In this document: one piece after another, positions 19,519 to 29,611 of the stretch
Layout of the letters: each line of letters begins with the position of its first letter
Numbering within the stretch: position 1 is the stretch's first letter
NCBI RefSeq assembly: GCF_002307355.1
Contig: NZ_CP017481.1
Coordinates: 1,860,001-1,924,000 of the forward strand
DNA from: Pectobacterium polaris
GTDB taxonomy: Bacteria; Pseudomonadota; Gammaproteobacteria; Enterobacterales; Enterobacteriaceae
DNA length: 64,000 bases
Reading direction: 5' to 3'
Translations under genes and position numbers: made by a program
Notes under the pieces: generated by a model
The model's database searches: none
Seen by the model: the letters and a program-made list of their open reading frames with translations, nothing else
What the model was told of the DNA's origin: nothing

Positions 19519-20403
19519 ATGAAGCCTTTCTTGCGCTGGTGTTATGTTGCAACAGCACTCATGCTGGCAGGATGCAGCAACACTGATTGGCGTAAAGACG
19601 CAGTATTGGCGATTCCGTTACAGCCTACTTTGCAGCAGGAAGTGATTCTGGCACGCATGGAACAAATCCTTGCAAGCCGGGCATTAACCGATGATGAGCG
19701 AGCACAGCTATTATATGAGCGCGGAGTGCTGTATGATAGTCTCGGGTTACGGGCATTGGCGCGGAATGATTTTTCACAAGCGCTGACGATCCGCCCTGAT
19801 ATTCCAGAAGTTTTTAACTATTTGGGTATCTATTTAACGCAGGCAGGCAATTTTGATGCTGCCTATGAAGCGTTTGATTCTGTACTAGAGCTTGATCCAA
19901 CTTACAATTATGCGCGTTTAAATCGGGGCATCGCTTTGTATTATGGCGGTCGCTACCTGTTAGCGCAGGATGATCTGCTGGCGTTTTATCGAGACGATCC
20001 GAATGATCCTTTCCGTTCGTTGTGGCTGTATCTTGTGGAGCGAGAAATCAATCCAGAGACGGCCAAAATTGCGTTGAAGAAACGCTATGACGACGCCAAG
20101 AAAGGGCCTTGGGGATGGAATATTGTCGAATTCTATCTGGGCAGTATCAGTGAAAAAACACTGATGCAGCGTTTACAGGTAGAAGCTACGGATAACACTT
20201 CGCTCGCTGAGCATCTCAGTGAAACTGACTTCTATTTAGGTAAGCACTACCTAAGTCTGGGGGACAAGAACACCGCTTTGGCGCTGTTCAAGCTGACGGT
20301 TGCCAACAACGTCCATAACTTTGTTGAGCACCGCTATGCATTGTTGGAATTGGCGCTATTAGGCCAAGAGCAAGACGACCTATCAGGATCGGACCAGCAA
20401 TAG
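19519..20403 (+). CDS. nlpI: Lipoprotein NlpI (TPR protein)
   Basis: 294 residues, the usual length. The signal peptide ends in the lipobox LAGC with lipidated Cys19; serine at +2 predicts the outer membrane. TPR repeats cover about 60-200 (for example [20 protein letters not shown]). NlpI is an adaptor that brings the protease Prc and peptidoglycan hydrolases such as MepS together. Its place between pnp and deaD matches E. coli. Confidence 0.96.
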   Translation: MKPFLRWCYVATALMLAGCSNTDWRKDAVLAIPLQPTLQQEVILARMEQILASRALTDDERAQLLYERGVLYDSLGLRALARNDFSQALTIRPDIPEVFNYLGIYLTQAGNFDAAYEAFDSVLELDPTYNYARLNRGIALYYGGRYLLAQDDLLAFYRDDPNDPFRSLWLYLVEREINPETAKIALKKRYDDAKKGPWGWNIVEFYLGSISEKTLMQRLQVEATDNTSLAEHLSETDFYLGKHYLSLGDKNTALALFKLTVANNVHNFVEHRYALLELALLGQEQDDLSGSDQQ

Positions 20404-20441
20404 CTGACGAACACTTAATCAGCCTGAAAAAACTTCGGTTA

Positions 20442-20467
20442 TCACCTTCACGGGTGAGGGCTTTTTT
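20442..20467 (+). terminator. nlpI terminator
   Basis: TCACC-TTCACG-GGTGA followed by GGGCTTTTTTG. Intrinsic terminator about 40 nt after the nlpI stop. Confidence 0.75.
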
Positions 20468-20578
20468 GTTCGCTTTTTAATCCAATTTGAGCCGGTTCAC
20501 ACTTTTCAATGAAAATGACTGAAAATTTTCACGACGAGTTATGTAGACTGGCCGCCATGTTTAATGAGGCACGTGTAC

Positions 20579-22498
20579 ATGACTGATTTATTTACTTCTT
20601 TTTCCGATTTGGGGCTGTCTGCTCCTATTATTAATGCCCTGACCGATCTGGGCTATGAAAAACCGTCGCCAATTCAGGCTGAATGTATTCCCCACCTGCT
20701 GAACGGTCGCGATGTGCTGGGTATGGCACAGACCGGCAGTGGTAAAACTGCGGCTTTTGCTCTGCCATTACTCAATAATTTAAAGCCTGAGTTAAAAGCG
20801 CCGCAGATGTTGGTGTTGGCTCCAACCCGCGAACTGGCTGTTCAGGTTGCTGAAGCCTGTAATGATTTTGCCAAGCATATGCATGGCGTTAACGTCGTTG
20901 CCCTGTACGGTGGCCAGCGTTATGACGTGCAACTGCGCGCTTTGCGTGGTGGAGCACAGATCGTTGTTGGTACGCCGGGCCGTCTGTTGGATCACCTGAA
21001 GCGTGGTACGCTGGATCTGTCTAACCTGAGTGGCTTGGTGCTGGACGAAGCCGATGAAATGCTGCGTATGGGCTTCATCGAAGATGTTGAAAACATCATG
21101 GCTCAGATCCCAGCTGCGCATCAGACTGCGCTGTTCTCTGCAACCATGCCGGAAGCGATTCGCCGCATTACGCGTCGTTTCATGAAAGATCCGCAGGAAG
21201 TTCGCATTCAATCAAGCGTGACTACGCGTCCAGACATCAGCCAGAGCTACTGGACGGTGCAGGGCATGCGTAAAAATGAAGCGCTGGTACGTTTCCTCGA
21301 AGCGGAAGATTTTGATGCGGCGATTATTTTCGTTCGTACCAAAAACGCGACGCTGGAAGTGGCTGAAGCACTGGAACGTAGTGGTTACAACAGTGCTGCG
21401 TTGAACGGTGACATGAATCAGGCGCTGCGTGAACAAACGCTGGAGCGTCTGAAAGATGGTCGTCTGGATATCCTGATCGCAACTGACGTTGCTGCGCGTG
21501 GTCTGGACGTTGAGCGTATCAGCCTGGTCGTCAACTACGATATCCCAATGGATTCGGAGTCTTACGTCCACCGTATTGGTCGTACTGGCCGTGCAGGTCG
21601 TGCCGGTCGCGCACTGCTGTTTGTTGAAAACCGTGAACGCCGCCTGCTGCGCAACGTTGAACGCACAATGAAGCTGACGATTCCTGAAGTGGAATTGCCA
21701 AATGCAGAATTGCTGGGTCAACGTCGTCTGGCTAAATTTGCCGCTAAAGTGCAGCAACAGCTGGAAAGCAGCGATCTGGATATGTACCGTGCGCTGCTGA
21801 CGAAACTGCAACCGCAGGAAGAGTTGGATGTTGAAACGCTGGCTGCTGCGCTGCTGAAAATGGCGCAAGGCGAACGTCCTCTGATTCTGCCACCAGATCC
21901 GGCATTCCGTCCGCGTCGCGAATACCGCGATCGTGATGAGTCTCGTAGTGATTCACGTGGCGATCGTCGCCGTGAACCTCGCGATGCTCGTGATTCCCGC
22001 GATTCCCGTGAACCCCGTGACGGTGACCGTCCACAGCGTCGCGAGCGTCGTGATGCGGGTGAGATGCAACTGTACCGTATCGAAGTGGGTCGTGATGACG
22101 GCGTTGAAGTTCGCCACATTGTTGGTGCTATCGCCAACGAAGGTGATATCAGCAGCCGCTACATCGGTAACATCAAACTGTTCGCGTCTCACTCGACGAT
22201 TGAATTGCCGAAAGGTATGCCGGGCGACCTGTTATCACACTTCACCCGCACGCGTATTCTGAACAAACCAATGAATATGCAATTGCTGGGTGATGCAGTC
22301 GCACAGCCAGAACGTCGCGGTGGTGGTCGTCCTGCGGGTGCGGGCGGCGAACGTCGTGATGGCGCAGCGCCACGTCGCTCTTTCGGCGGTGGTGAACGCC
22401 GTGAAGGTAACGCTAACGGCGGTGAGCGTCGCGAACGTTCTTTCAATCGTGATGCAGCTGCACCACGTACTCCACGTCGTCGTCCTGCTGACGCGTAA
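20579..22498 (+). CDS. deaD: ATP-dependent DEAD-box RNA helicase DeaD (CsdA)
   Basis: 639 residues. Q motif, [25 protein letters not shown] (DEAD), SATMP and [11 protein letters not shown] are all present. After the helicase core come an Arg/Asp-rich stretch with repeated RDSR units (about 455-490), the DbpA-type RNA-binding domain, and a Gly/Arg-rich tail. DeaD unwinds RNA in 50S assembly and cold-shock mRNA decay. I choose ATG 20579 ([13 protein letters not shown]), with GAGG 9 nt upstream; ATG 20564 is five codons earlier and less likely. Confidence 0.97.
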   Translation: MTDLFTSFSDLGLSAPIINALTDLGYEKPSPIQAECIPHLLNGRDVLGMAQTGSGKTAAFALPLLNNLKPELKAPQMLVLAPTRELAVQVAEACNDFAKHMHGVNVVALYGGQRYDVQLRALRGGAQIVVGTPGRLLDHLKRGTLDLSNLSGLVLDEADEMLRMGFIEDVENIMAQIPAAHQTALFSATMPEAIRRITRRFMKDPQEVRIQSSVTTRPDISQSYWTVQGMRKNEALVRFLEAEDFDAAIIFVRTKNATLEVAEALERSGYNSAALNGDMNQALREQTLERLKDGRLDILIATDVAARGLDVERISLVVNYDIPMDSESYVHRIGRTGRAGRAGRALLFVENRERRLLRNVERTMKLTIPEVELPNAELLGQRRLAKFAAKVQQQLESSDLDMYRALLTKLQPQEELDVETLAAALLKMAQGERPLILPPDPAFRPRREYRDRDESRSDSRGDRRREPRDARDSRDSREPRDGDRPQRRERRDAGEMQLYRIEVGRDDGVEVRHIVGAIANEGDISSRYIGNIKLFASHSTIELPKGMPGDLLSHFTRTRILNKPMNMQLLGDAVAQPERRGGGRPAGAGGERRDGAAPRRSFGGGERREGNANGGERRERSFNRDAAAPRTPRRRPADA

Positions 22499-22531
22499 GC
22501 TACGATTGATTTAAAAAATCTGCTGCAATAT

Positions 22532-22560
22532 AAAACGACCCTGAACGGGTCGTTTTTTTT
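22532..22560. terminator. deaD/yhbW bidirectional terminator
   Basis: AAAACGACCC-TGAAC-GGGTCGTTTT with T tracts on both strands, between convergent deaD and yhbW. Confidence 0.9.
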
Positions 22561-22587
22561 GGCCAGAATAAACTCACTCGTTCGATA

Positions 22588-23595
22588 TTACAGCGTCTGC
22601 CGTACATCCATTGCGATTTCAAACGATCGTAGTCGCGCCTGATGGTCAAAGATTTGGCCATTAATCATCACTTCATCCGCTTGCGTTTCACGCAAAAGGC
22701 TCTGCAATCCATGACGGACTTTCGCGCTATCGCCAACAATCGACAGCCGCAGTGCTTGCTCCGCACCAAACTGCTCGGCAGGCGATCCGACCGTATCGAT
22801 GTGTTCTACTGGCGCGGGCAGCGGGCCCGGCGTGCCACGGCGCAGGTTGATGAACTGCTGCTGCATCGAGGTGAAGAGGAAACGCGCATCCCGATCGCTA
22901 TCGGCTGCAACCACATTGACGCAAACCATCGCATAGGGCTTGGCGTGGGTGGCTGAAGGGACAAAGTTTTCACGGTAGAGGCGGAATGCTTCCAGCAACA
23001 TATCTGGGGCAAAATGGGCGGCAAAGGAGAAAGGCAAACCCAGTCTCGCGGCCAGCTGTGCGCTATACAGGCTCGATCCCAATAGCCAGATCGGAACGTG
23101 CAGACCTTGTCCCGGGACGGCCTGCACTGCCTGACCTGGCTGTGCATCGGCGAAATAGCGTTGCAGATCCTGCACATCGTGTGGGAAATCTTCAATATCG
23201 GCATTGAGGTGGCGACGCAGCGCCATCATGGTGCGCTGGTCGGTGCCGGGCGCGCGACCTAATCCCAAATCGATACGGCCGGGATACAGCGATTCCAGCG
23301 TACCGAACTGCTCGGCGATGACGAGTGGTGAGTGGTTCGGTAGCATCACGCCGCCGGAACCGAGGCGGATGCGCTGTGTTCCCGAAGCAAGATAGCCGAG
23401 AAGTACCGAAGTCGCCGCGCTGGCGATACCTGTCATGCTGTGGTGTTCCGCCAGCCAATAACGGTGATAGCCCCATTTTTCTGTATGCTGCGCCAGATCC
23501 AGCGAGCGATGGAAGGCGTCACGTGCTGTCGCACCTTGCGGAATAGGCGCAAGATCGAGGACGGAAAACACGGCGGATTGAGAAGGTGTAGACAT
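22588..23595 (-). CDS. yhbW: Luciferase-like flavin monooxygenase YhbW
   Basis: 335 residues, the same length as E. coli YhbW. The luciferase-like TIM barrel shows [40 protein letters not shown] and [14 protein letters not shown]. Such proteins use reduced flavin; the substrate of YhbW is not established. I choose ATG 23595 (MSTPSQSAV); the frame is open upstream to 23628 but homologues begin here. It lies convergent to deaD, with ubiVU next on the same strand. Confidence 0.93.
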   Translation of the reverse strand: MSTPSQSAVFSVLDLAPIPQGATARDAFHRSLDLAQHTEKWGYHRYWLAEHHSMTGIASAATSVLLGYLASGTQRIRLGSGGVMLPNHSPLVIAEQFGTLESLYPGRIDLGLGRAPGTDQRTMMALRRHLNADIEDFPHDVQDLQRYFADAQPGQAVQAVPGQGLHVPIWLLGSSLYSAQLAARLGLPFSFAAHFAPDMLLEAFRLYRENFVPSATHAKPYAMVCVNVVAADSDRDARFLFTSMQQQFINLRRGTPGPLPAPVEHIDTVGSPAEQFGAEQALRLSIVGDSAKVRHGLQSLLRETQADEVMINGQIFDHQARLRSFEIAMDVRQTL

Positions 23596-23760
23596 AATAT
23601 GGCTCACTTTGTTGTTCACTGACTCCACCCATTCGGTGGATGCTAACGCTGTCAGTCAATGATGAAAGTCAGAGCAGTATGAGGGAATGTCGCGGTTATA
23701 CGTAGTTCAAAGGTGCGCTTAGGAAGGAAAGGGCGGCTGACCGCCCTGACAGGACGTGAG

Positions 23761-24639
23761 TTACTGAACGAGCTCAAGGCCAGCGACGCGACGCCAGTAG
23801 CCGTTGCAATCTGCCTGATTTTCCAACGTTAATGGCGCATTGCCTTGTTCGTTAGCGCGGAATTTATCCAGCATCGCCGGAGTGCTGATATCGTTCGGGG
23901 ATAGCCGGACAATATCGACCAGATCCTGCATTGACGCCAATTCGTTGCCGAGGTTGTAGCAATAGCCGCTTTGCGTCTGGATGCCGTTGAGGATAAAGAC
24001 CTGTTGGTTCTCCTGCGACAGCATTTTTCTGCCTTGTGGATAGCTGAGACAGCAGGTTTCGCATTCATCTTTTGGCCGATCTTCTGAACGGGCGGTGAAG
24101 CAGCGGGCGGAATAGGCTAACGGTAAATGGCCGTAGCTGAGCACTTCCACTTCAAACTGATGGCGAAAGCCAAGCTCTTCACACTGATTCAGTAAGTTTT
24201 GCAGCCAGTCACGGGAGAGCTCGACTGGCATACACCAGCGCACCATGCCTTGTTTATGCAGGACTCGCAGGGTGTAAGCGTTGTAGCAGTTGAGCGCATG
24301 TCCGGCGACAAACGGCAGATTGCGTTCGGCGGCGATGTTAACTGCGCCCAGATCGTTCGCCTCCAGCAAGAACTCGCCGTTCTCCACATAGCGTTTTAGC
24401 TCGGTAAGTTCAGATGGAGCCTGTAAGAGCGCGAGCGTAGAGATCACCACCTGTTTTCCGCTGTTGGCGATCTCGCGGGCAACGTTGAACCAGTCTGCCA
24501 CCTTCATCAGGCGGCGCTTGCTGCACACTGTTTCGCCGAGATAAATGATATCGGCGCTGCTGCTCACCGCTGCCTGATAAAACGCCTCAACGTCCTCTTT
24601 CGGCCAATAGTAGAGAATATTCCCTAATGCGTATTTCAT
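23761..24639 (-). CDS. ubiV: UbiV, anaerobic ubiquinone hydroxylation protein
   Basis: 292 residues of the U32 peptidase-like family. Cysteines C39, C180, C193 and C197 match the four [4Fe-4S] ligands described for UbiV. With UbiU it forms a complex that performs O2-independent hydroxylation in ubiquinone synthesis, apparently using prephenate as oxygen donor. ATG 24639 follows AGGAGAAC. It begins 11 nt after the ubiU stop, so the pair forms an operon. Confidence 0.95.
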   Translation of the reverse strand: MKYALGNILYYWPKEDVEAFYQAAVSSSADIIYLGETVCSKRRLMKVADWFNVAREIANSGKQVVISTLALLQAPSELTELKRYVENGEFLLEANDLGAVNIAAERNLPFVAGHALNCYNAYTLRVLHKQGMVRWCMPVELSRDWLQNLLNQCEELGFRHQFEVEVLSYGHLPLAYSARCFTARSEDRPKDECETCCLSYPQGRKMLSQENQQVFILNGIQTQSGYCYNLGNELASMQDLVDIVRLSPNDISTPAMLDKFRANEQGNAPLTLENQADCNGYWRRVAGLELVQ

Positions 24640-24650
24640 GTGTTCTCCTG

Positions 24651-25646
24651 CTACTGCCATTTACGGTGATAAGCGCCGAGCGTGGTTTGCGTGCCTTCTG
24701 CCACCGCGCCTAACGCATCCATCCAGGCTTGAGTGGGAACGAATGTCTCGGGATTGGCACGACAGCGATCGATCGCCTGTCGCCATACCTGCGTAATCTG
24801 GCTGACGTAGGCTGGGCTGCGTTGGCGGCCCTCTATCTTCACGGAGGCAATATTGGCGGCCATCAACTCAGGCAGCAGCTCCAGCGTGTTCAGGCTGGTT
24901 GGCTCTTCTAGCGCATGGTAGCGCTGCCCATCGACTAAATAGCGCCCTTTACACAACGTGGGATAACCGGCGTTTTCATCGTCCTGATAGCGGTCAATCA
25001 GGATATTATTCAGGCGTGATTCCATGCCGTTTTCCGTCTGCTGCCAGCGTACAAATCGCGCAGGCGAGCAGGCACCTACGGTATTCGGTGATTCACCAGT
25101 CAGATAAGAAGAGAGATAGCAGCGGCCTTCCGCCATGATGCACAGGCTGCCGAAGGCGAACACTTCGAGCGGCACGGGGCTGGTGCGGGCGATTTGTTTC
25201 ACCTGATGGATGGACAGCACGCGCGGCAGCACGATGCGCGAGACATCGAAATGGCGATGATAGAAACGGATCGCTTCGGTGTTTGTCGCCGACGCCTGAA
25301 CTGACACGTGACGCTCAATGTTGGGATAGCGCTCAGCGGCATATTCCAGCATGGCGATATCGGCGAGGATCAGCACATCGGCTCCGATTTGCGCAGCCAT
25401 GTCCACGGCGCGCTGCCAGCGCTGATAACCGTCCGGGTGCGCAAACGTATTGATGGCGATATGCAGCTTACGCCGGTGGCGGTGCACGTACTCACGCGCT
25501 TCCTGTAGCTTCTTATCGGTAAAGTTCAGCCCGGCAAAATGACGTGCGTTGGTGTCATCTTTCAGGCCGATATAGACCGCATCTGCGCCATTATCGATGG
25601 CAGCTTTCAGTGCCGGCAGGTTGCCAGCGGGGCAAAGCAGTTCCAT
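24651..25646 (-). CDS. ubiU: UbiU, anaerobic ubiquinone hydroxylation protein
   Basis: 331 residues, the same as E. coli. It starts MELLCPAGNLPALKAAIDNG and carries C169, C176, C193 and C232, the positions known as [4Fe-4S] ligands. It is the partner of UbiV. The start MELLCPAG is conserved; an upstream in-frame start at 25697 is not supported. The gene is divergent from ubiT across about 356 bp, keeping all three anaerobic ubiquinone genes together. Confidence 0.96.
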   Translation of the reverse strand: MELLCPAGNLPALKAAIDNGADAVYIGLKDDTNARHFAGLNFTDKKLQEAREYVHRHRRKLHIAINTFAHPDGYQRWQRAVDMAAQIGADVLILADIAMLEYAAERYPNIERHVSVQASATNTEAIRFYHRHFDVSRIVLPRVLSIHQVKQIARTSPVPLEVFAFGSLCIMAEGRCYLSSYLTGESPNTVGACSPARFVRWQQTENGMESRLNNILIDRYQDDENAGYPTLCKGRYLVDGQRYHALEEPTSLNTLELLPELMAANIASVKIEGRQRSPAYVSQITQVWRQAIDRCRANPETFVPTQAWMDALGAVAEGTQTTLGAYHRKWQ

Positions 25647-26002
25647 ACACAATCCTTCATTAATCCCTTTGGAGCCGTAGCGGCTCGGTACGATCAATGA
25701 TGTTCAGACTGATGATCGCGTTTATGACGGGCGTTCTGCCTGCCACCCTTGCGGGTCGACGTAAGCGATTTTTTATCAGTCGATGAATGTTGTTAACGAT
25801 TGGGAATCTTAATTAACCAAATCGGTAAGGACTTTGATTTAAGGCAGTTTATGGTGCTAATCGTCGCGCAAGGACAAAATCTGTTGGGCATAATCGGATA
25901 ACCGACTAAATTATTGACATAGACCTCTGCCGCGTGCGGTGGATGTGGCAAAATGTTTGCAGATTATCTGAACAGTCAGATTGCTTTAAGAGGAGTACGC
26001 CA
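25647..26002. promoter_or_regulatory. ubiUV / ubiT divergent promoter region
   Basis: 356 bp. A TTGACA-like -35 (TTATTGACATAG near 25911-25922) faces ubiT, but I cannot fix a -10. In E. coli this locus responds to oxygen through Fnr; here I see only a half-site TTGAT within TTTGATTTAAGG near 25834, not a full TTGATNNNNATCAA palindrome. Confidence 0.4.
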
Positions 26003-26527
26003 GTGTTGGAAAAACTACGAGCGCAGATTGTGCGTCAGGGGCCGAGCTTATTAGGTAAGCCACTCAAGTTCACCCCCTTTGCGCTACAGCGTCAGGTTTT
26101 GGAACAGATGTTGGGCTGGCAGTTCCGTCAGGCGCTGGAAGAGGGCGATCTGGCATTTCTCGAAAGCCGCTGGCTGAAAATTGAGGTGCGTGATGTCGGC
26201 TTGCAGTGGTTTATGACCCTGCGCGATGGCCGTTTGGTCGTGAGCGACGCTGAGACGCCGGATGTCAGCTTCAGTGCAGACGCGAACGATCTGATTTTGA
26301 TCGCCGCGCGTAAAGAAGATCCCGATACGCTCTTTTTCCAGCGTCGTCTGCGCATCGAGGGCGATACCGAATTAGGTTTGTATGTGAAGAACCTGATGGA
26401 CGCCATTGAGCTGGAAGCGATGCCCGCACCGCTGCGCATTGGCCTGCTGCAACTGGCGAACTTTGTTGAAGCCGGCTTACAGGAGGGCGTAGTGCAACCA
26501 ACGAATCACGCGCCAGTATCATGCTAG
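26003..26527 (+). CDS. ubiT: UbiT, SCP2-domain ubiquinone accessory protein
   Basis: 174 residues, equal to E. coli. The SCP2 lipid-binding domain covers most of it (VSFSADANDLILIAARKEDP, FFQRRLRIEGDTELGLYVKN). UbiT binds isoprenoid lipids and is needed for anaerobic ubiquinone synthesis. The start is GTG 26003, with AGGAG 7 nt upstream; homologues begin MLxKLR, matching GTG-TTG. Its end overlaps yhbS by 7 nt. Confidence 0.95.
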   Translation: MLEKLRAQIVRQGPSLLGKPLKFTPFALQRQVLEQMLGWQFRQALEEGDLAFLESRWLKIEVRDVGLQWFMTLRDGRLVVSDAETPDVSFSADANDLILIAARKEDPDTLFFQRRLRIEGDTELGLYVKNLMDAIELEAMPAPLRIGLLQLANFVEAGLQEGVVQPTNHAPVSC

Positions 26528-27063
26528 TTCGGGTGGAAATTCCCGTCGATGCCGCAGGGATCGACAATTTATTGCGCCGTGCTTTTCCAACGGGCGCAGA
26601 AGCAGATCTGGTTCACCAACTGCGTGAAGATGGCTTATTGACGCTCGGCGTTGTGGCGACTGACGATGAGGGTGGCGTGGTGGGCTACGCGGCATTCAGT
26701 CCGGTGCTGATCGACGGTGAGGATCGCCAGTGGGTGGCGCTTGCACCGTTGGCGGTAGACGACAGCCTGCGTCGACAGGGCGTGGGGGAGCAACTGGTCT
26801 ACGAAGGGCTGGATGCGCTGAATGAATTTAGCTATACCGCCGTCGTCGTACTGGGTGAGCCAACGTACTATTCTCGCTTTGGTTTCGTTCCGGCTACAGA
26901 ACATCAGTTGCACTGCCGCTGGCCGGATAGTGAATCGGCTTTTCAGGTTTACCCGCTGGCGGATAATCATGTTGTCGGTGAAGGGCATCCTGAGGGCGAA
27001 AGCAGGTTTGAAAGCACGAGCGGGCTGGTGGAATACGCCGAACCGTTTAACCGCTTTCTCTAA
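26521..27063 (+). CDS. yhbS: GNAT acetyltransferase YhbS
   Basis: 180 residues with a GNAT fold: LAPLAVDDSLRRQGVGEQLV is the acetyl-CoA loop, and YYSRFGFVPA the C-terminal motif. Substrate is not established for this family. It overlaps ubiT by 7 nt and is probably translated with it. The order ubiT-yhbS-yhbQ is the same as in E. coli. Confidence 0.92.
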   Translation: MLVRVEIPVDAAGIDNLLRRAFPTGAEADLVHQLREDGLLTLGVVATDDEGGVVGYAAFSPVLIDGEDRQWVALAPLAVDDSLRRQGVGEQLVYEGLDALNEFSYTAVVVLGEPTYYSRFGFVPATEHQLHCRWPDSESAFQVYPLADNHVVGEGHPEGESRFESTSGLVEYAEPFNRFL

Positions 27064-27087
27064 CGTGATTCGCTAGCCGATAGCGTA

Positions 27088-27387
27088 TCAATACATCGTG
27101 TCTGAAATGCATAGCGTCTTGGGCTGGTCTTGTACCAGCCTTTCTTTTTGTTTTTTGCTCAACTGCTTAATGCGATATTCCAGTTTCAGTGCGTCTGAGC
27201 GATCGCCCACCAGACAGTGAAACACCAGCGTTAACTCGCCTTTTCCCCGCAGCGCTTTTGCGCCTTTTCCCGTTTGATGCTGATTCAGGCGGCGGCTGAC
27301 ATCCGTTGTGATACCCGTGTACAGCGCCCCAGCGACCGTGCGCAGTATGTACAGATACCAGTGAGAATCTTCGGCGTGTTCAGTCAT
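27088..27387 (-). CDS. yhbQ: GIY-YIG endonuclease-like protein YhbQ
   Basis: 99 residues with a single GIY-YIG domain ([20 protein letters not shown], then the [18 protein letters not shown] region and [14 protein letters not shown]). The family resembles DNA-nicking nucleases of the UvrC superfamily. It is convergent with yhbS, 24 nt apart. Confidence 0.93.
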   Translation of the reverse strand: MTEHAEDSHWYLYILRTVAGALYTGITTDVSRRLNQHQTGKGAKALRGKGELTLVFHCLVGDRSDALKLEYRIKQLSKKQKERLVQDQPKTLCISDTMY

Positions 27388-27394
27388 GGTGTTG

Positions 27395-27422
27395 TCTGTG
27401 GATTATTGCCTGTGGATTATTG
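27395..27422. repeat. 14-bp tandem duplication
   Basis: TCTGTGGATTATTG followed by CCTGTGGATTATTG, just upstream of yhbQ. Confidence 0.75.
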
Positions 27423-27474
27423 TTTGAAAAAGCTGCTCGGCACAGCTAAACATAAATAGCACCTCACACCAATT

Positions 27475-27522
27475 GTATTTCAAACAATTAGCATTTCAAA
27501 ACACTAGCATTTCAAAGAACAG
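27475..27522. repeat. Three 16-bp tandem repeats
   Basis: GTATTTCAAACAATTA, GCATTTCAAAACACTA, GCATTTCAAAGAACAG. The units resemble those at 7199-7246 (shared GCxTTTCAA core), 20 kb away. Confidence 0.85.
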
Positions 27523-27588
27523 GCACTACACCACATCAAGAGCCGTTATTCACCGACGTGCATTTCTTTTACGGATAGGGAAAAACGT

Positions 27589-29067
27589 ATGACACTGAAA
27601 CGATATATACCGCCTGCGCTGGCTGTGGCGTTCTCTTCTTGCTTCCTCTCACTGGGCTATGCCGCTGAACTGGCAGAGAAAGATCGGGAAACGATTGTGA
27701 ACGCTGTCGCGAATTACTCAGGCCAGATGACGACCGTTGCTCAGCAAATATGGGCAAAGCCTGAGCTGGGCTATTTGGAAACCAACACCTCCCAACTGTT
27801 ACAGAATGAGCTGAAAGCCGCTGGATTCAGTGTTGAAGCGGGCGTCGCAGGCATCCCAACCGCGTTTGTGGCGACGGCGGGGAAATCCGGCGGACCGGTT
27901 ATTGGTATTTTGGCCGAGATGGACGCGCTACCGGGCTTCTCTCAAGCCGCGACGCCGGAACGTTCGCCGGTTGCGGGTATCGAGGCCGGACATGCCTGCG
28001 GGCATCACCTGTTTGGTGCGGGTTCGGTAGGCGCGGCAATTGCGCTGAAACAGTGGCTGGAAGCGACGGGCAAACCGGGCCAAATCCGGGTGTACGGCAC
28101 GCCAGCGGAGGAAGGTGGTTCCGGTAAAGTCTATATGACGCGTGAGGGGTTGTTTAAGGATGTGGATGTGATGCTGCACTGGCATCCCGGCGATGAGAAT
28201 TCTGCCTCGCAAGACTATTCGCTGGCGAACGTGAACGGTAAGTTCCGTTTCTATGGTCGCTCCGCGCATGCTGCGATGGCACCAGAGAAAGGGCGCTCGG
28301 CGCTGGACGGCGTGGAAGCGCTGAATTTTATGGTTAACGCGATGCGAGAGCATGTGCCGCAGGAAACGCGCATTCACTATGTGATTACCGATGGCGGTAA
28401 AGCGCCGAACGTAGTGCCGGATTTTGCCGAAGTGTATTACTACGTGCGTCATCCCGATCCGGCTGTGGTCGCCAGCGTGACCGATCGTATCCGTAAAGCG
28501 GCGGAAGGCGCGGCATTGGGAACCGAAACGCGTTATGAATTTGAAATTCTCGGCGGCGTGTATAGCCTGTTGCCGAACGACGTGTTGGGAAAAGTAATGG
28601 ATGACAGCCTAAGAAGCGTTGGGGCACCGCAGTGGGATAAGGCGGATACGGATTTCGCCACCGCGCTACAGAAAACGTTGGATCAATCCAAACTGCCGCC
28701 GCTTTCCAGTGCCGGTCAGATCGCGCCGTACCATTTTGGTGAAACGGGCTATGCGTCGACCGATGTGGGCGATGTCAGTTGGGTGGTGCCGACGGTCGGG
28801 CTGGGAACGGCGACCTGGGTGCCGGGTGTACCTGCGCACAGCTGGCAGGCTGTGGCATCCGGCGGTATGGCGATTGGCTATAAAGGCATGGACGTTGCGG
28901 CCAAAACGCTGGCTGTCACAGGAGCGAAGCTACTGAGCGATCCCGCATTAATTCAACAGGCAAAAGCGGAGTTCGACAAGAGCCGTGGCGAGAACTTCCA
29001 CTATAAGCCGCTACTGGGCGATCGAAAACCCGCGCTGGATTACCGTAAACCTTCCGCAGGGAAATAA
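27589..29067 (+). CDS. Exported M20 amidohydrolase, AbgB-like
   Basis: 492 residues. An N-terminal signal peptide of about 26 residues (LAVAFSSCFLSLGYAAE) points to the periplasm. The M20 core has metal-binding GHACGHHLFG, PAEEGGSGKVYM and LHWHPGDENSAS, and the dimerisation-domain motif GRSAHAAMAPEKGRSALDG. The nearest known family is AbgB, a subunit of p-aminobenzoyl-glutamate hydrolase, normally cytoplasmic and paired with AbgA and the transporter AbgT; none of these is adjacent. The exact substrate is therefore open. It is a single gene with a hairpin after it. Confidence 0.85.
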   Translation: MTLKRYIPPALAVAFSSCFLSLGYAAELAEKDRETIVNAVANYSGQMTTVAQQIWAKPELGYLETNTSQLLQNELKAAGFSVEAGVAGIPTAFVATAGKSGGPVIGILAEMDALPGFSQAATPERSPVAGIEAGHACGHHLFGAGSVGAAIALKQWLEATGKPGQIRVYGTPAEEGGSGKVYMTREGLFKDVDVMLHWHPGDENSASQDYSLANVNGKFRFYGRSAHAAMAPEKGRSALDGVEALNFMVNAMREHVPQETRIHYVITDGGKAPNVVPDFAEVYYYVRHPDPAVVASVTDRIRKAAEGAALGTETRYEFEILGGVYSLLPNDVLGKVMDDSLRSVGAPQWDKADTDFATALQKTLDQSKLPPLSSAGQIAPYHFGETGYASTDVGDVSWVVPTVGLGTATWVPGVPAHSWQAVASGGMAIGYKGMDVAAKTLAVTGAKLLSDPALIQQAKAEFDKSRGENFHYKPLLGDRKPALDYRKPSAGK

Positions 29068-29083
29068 TTTTCCTGCACTGCCT

Positions 29084-29115
29084 GCGGTTTCTCCCTGTAC
29101 TTAGGGAGAAGCCGC
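29084..29115. terminator. Hairpin after the amidohydrolase
   Basis: 13-bp stem GCGGTTTCTCCCT / AGGGAGAAGCCGC (one G-T pair), 6-nt loop, beginning 16 nt after the stop. No T tract. Confidence 0.55.
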
Positions 29116-29269
29116 TATGCTTACTCTATGACATCAACCCGCAGCAGGCGGTTTCTATCCCGCGCGTGGCCCGTGGTTGACCCCTTCTTTTTCCCGGTAT
29201 AAAGGGATCGTTTGGCCGACAAGGCTGTCACGGTTAATTCATCGGATGAACCTTATCTAGGGAAGTATG

Positions 29270-29285
29270 TGTGATAAAAATCACA
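29270..29285. promoter_or_regulatory. CRP site 1 of the deo promoter
   Basis: TGTGATAAAAATCACA, a perfect TGTGA-N6-TCACA match. Confidence 0.85.
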
Positions 29286-29321
29286 TATAATCACTATCTA
29301 TTGCATTTCTCTTACATCAAG

Positions 29322-29337
29322 TGTGAATGAATGCACA
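29322..29337. promoter_or_regulatory. CRP site 2 of the deo promoter
   Basis: TGTGAATGAATGCACA, one mismatch to TGTGA-N6-TCACA. Its centre is 52 bp from site 1, nearly the spacing of the two CRP sites of E. coli deoP2, between which CytR binds. This predicts a CRP/CytR-controlled start near 29370. I see no DeoR operator. Confidence 0.75.
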
Positions 29338-29611
29338 AAATAGTCCGGCATGGCGTGTTCAAATGTCTGATGAGTCGTCTTTTATTTAATGAATAAATAG
29401 GTTTCTTTCGATGTCGTTCTTTCGGTGTTGAAATAATCACAGAATGAAGGGTAGAGGAAGGCTGATTGCGGTGAGAAGGATCTCGGTGCCGCTACAGGTT
29501 GTTTCGCCTGGGCGCTATCTTCAAGGAACCAAGTCCGCTCGCCAAACGTGCTGGTTTTGCACCAGTTAATGTTCAGGGCCGGTTAGACCGGCTGACGAGT
29601 TGGAGTGTTGT

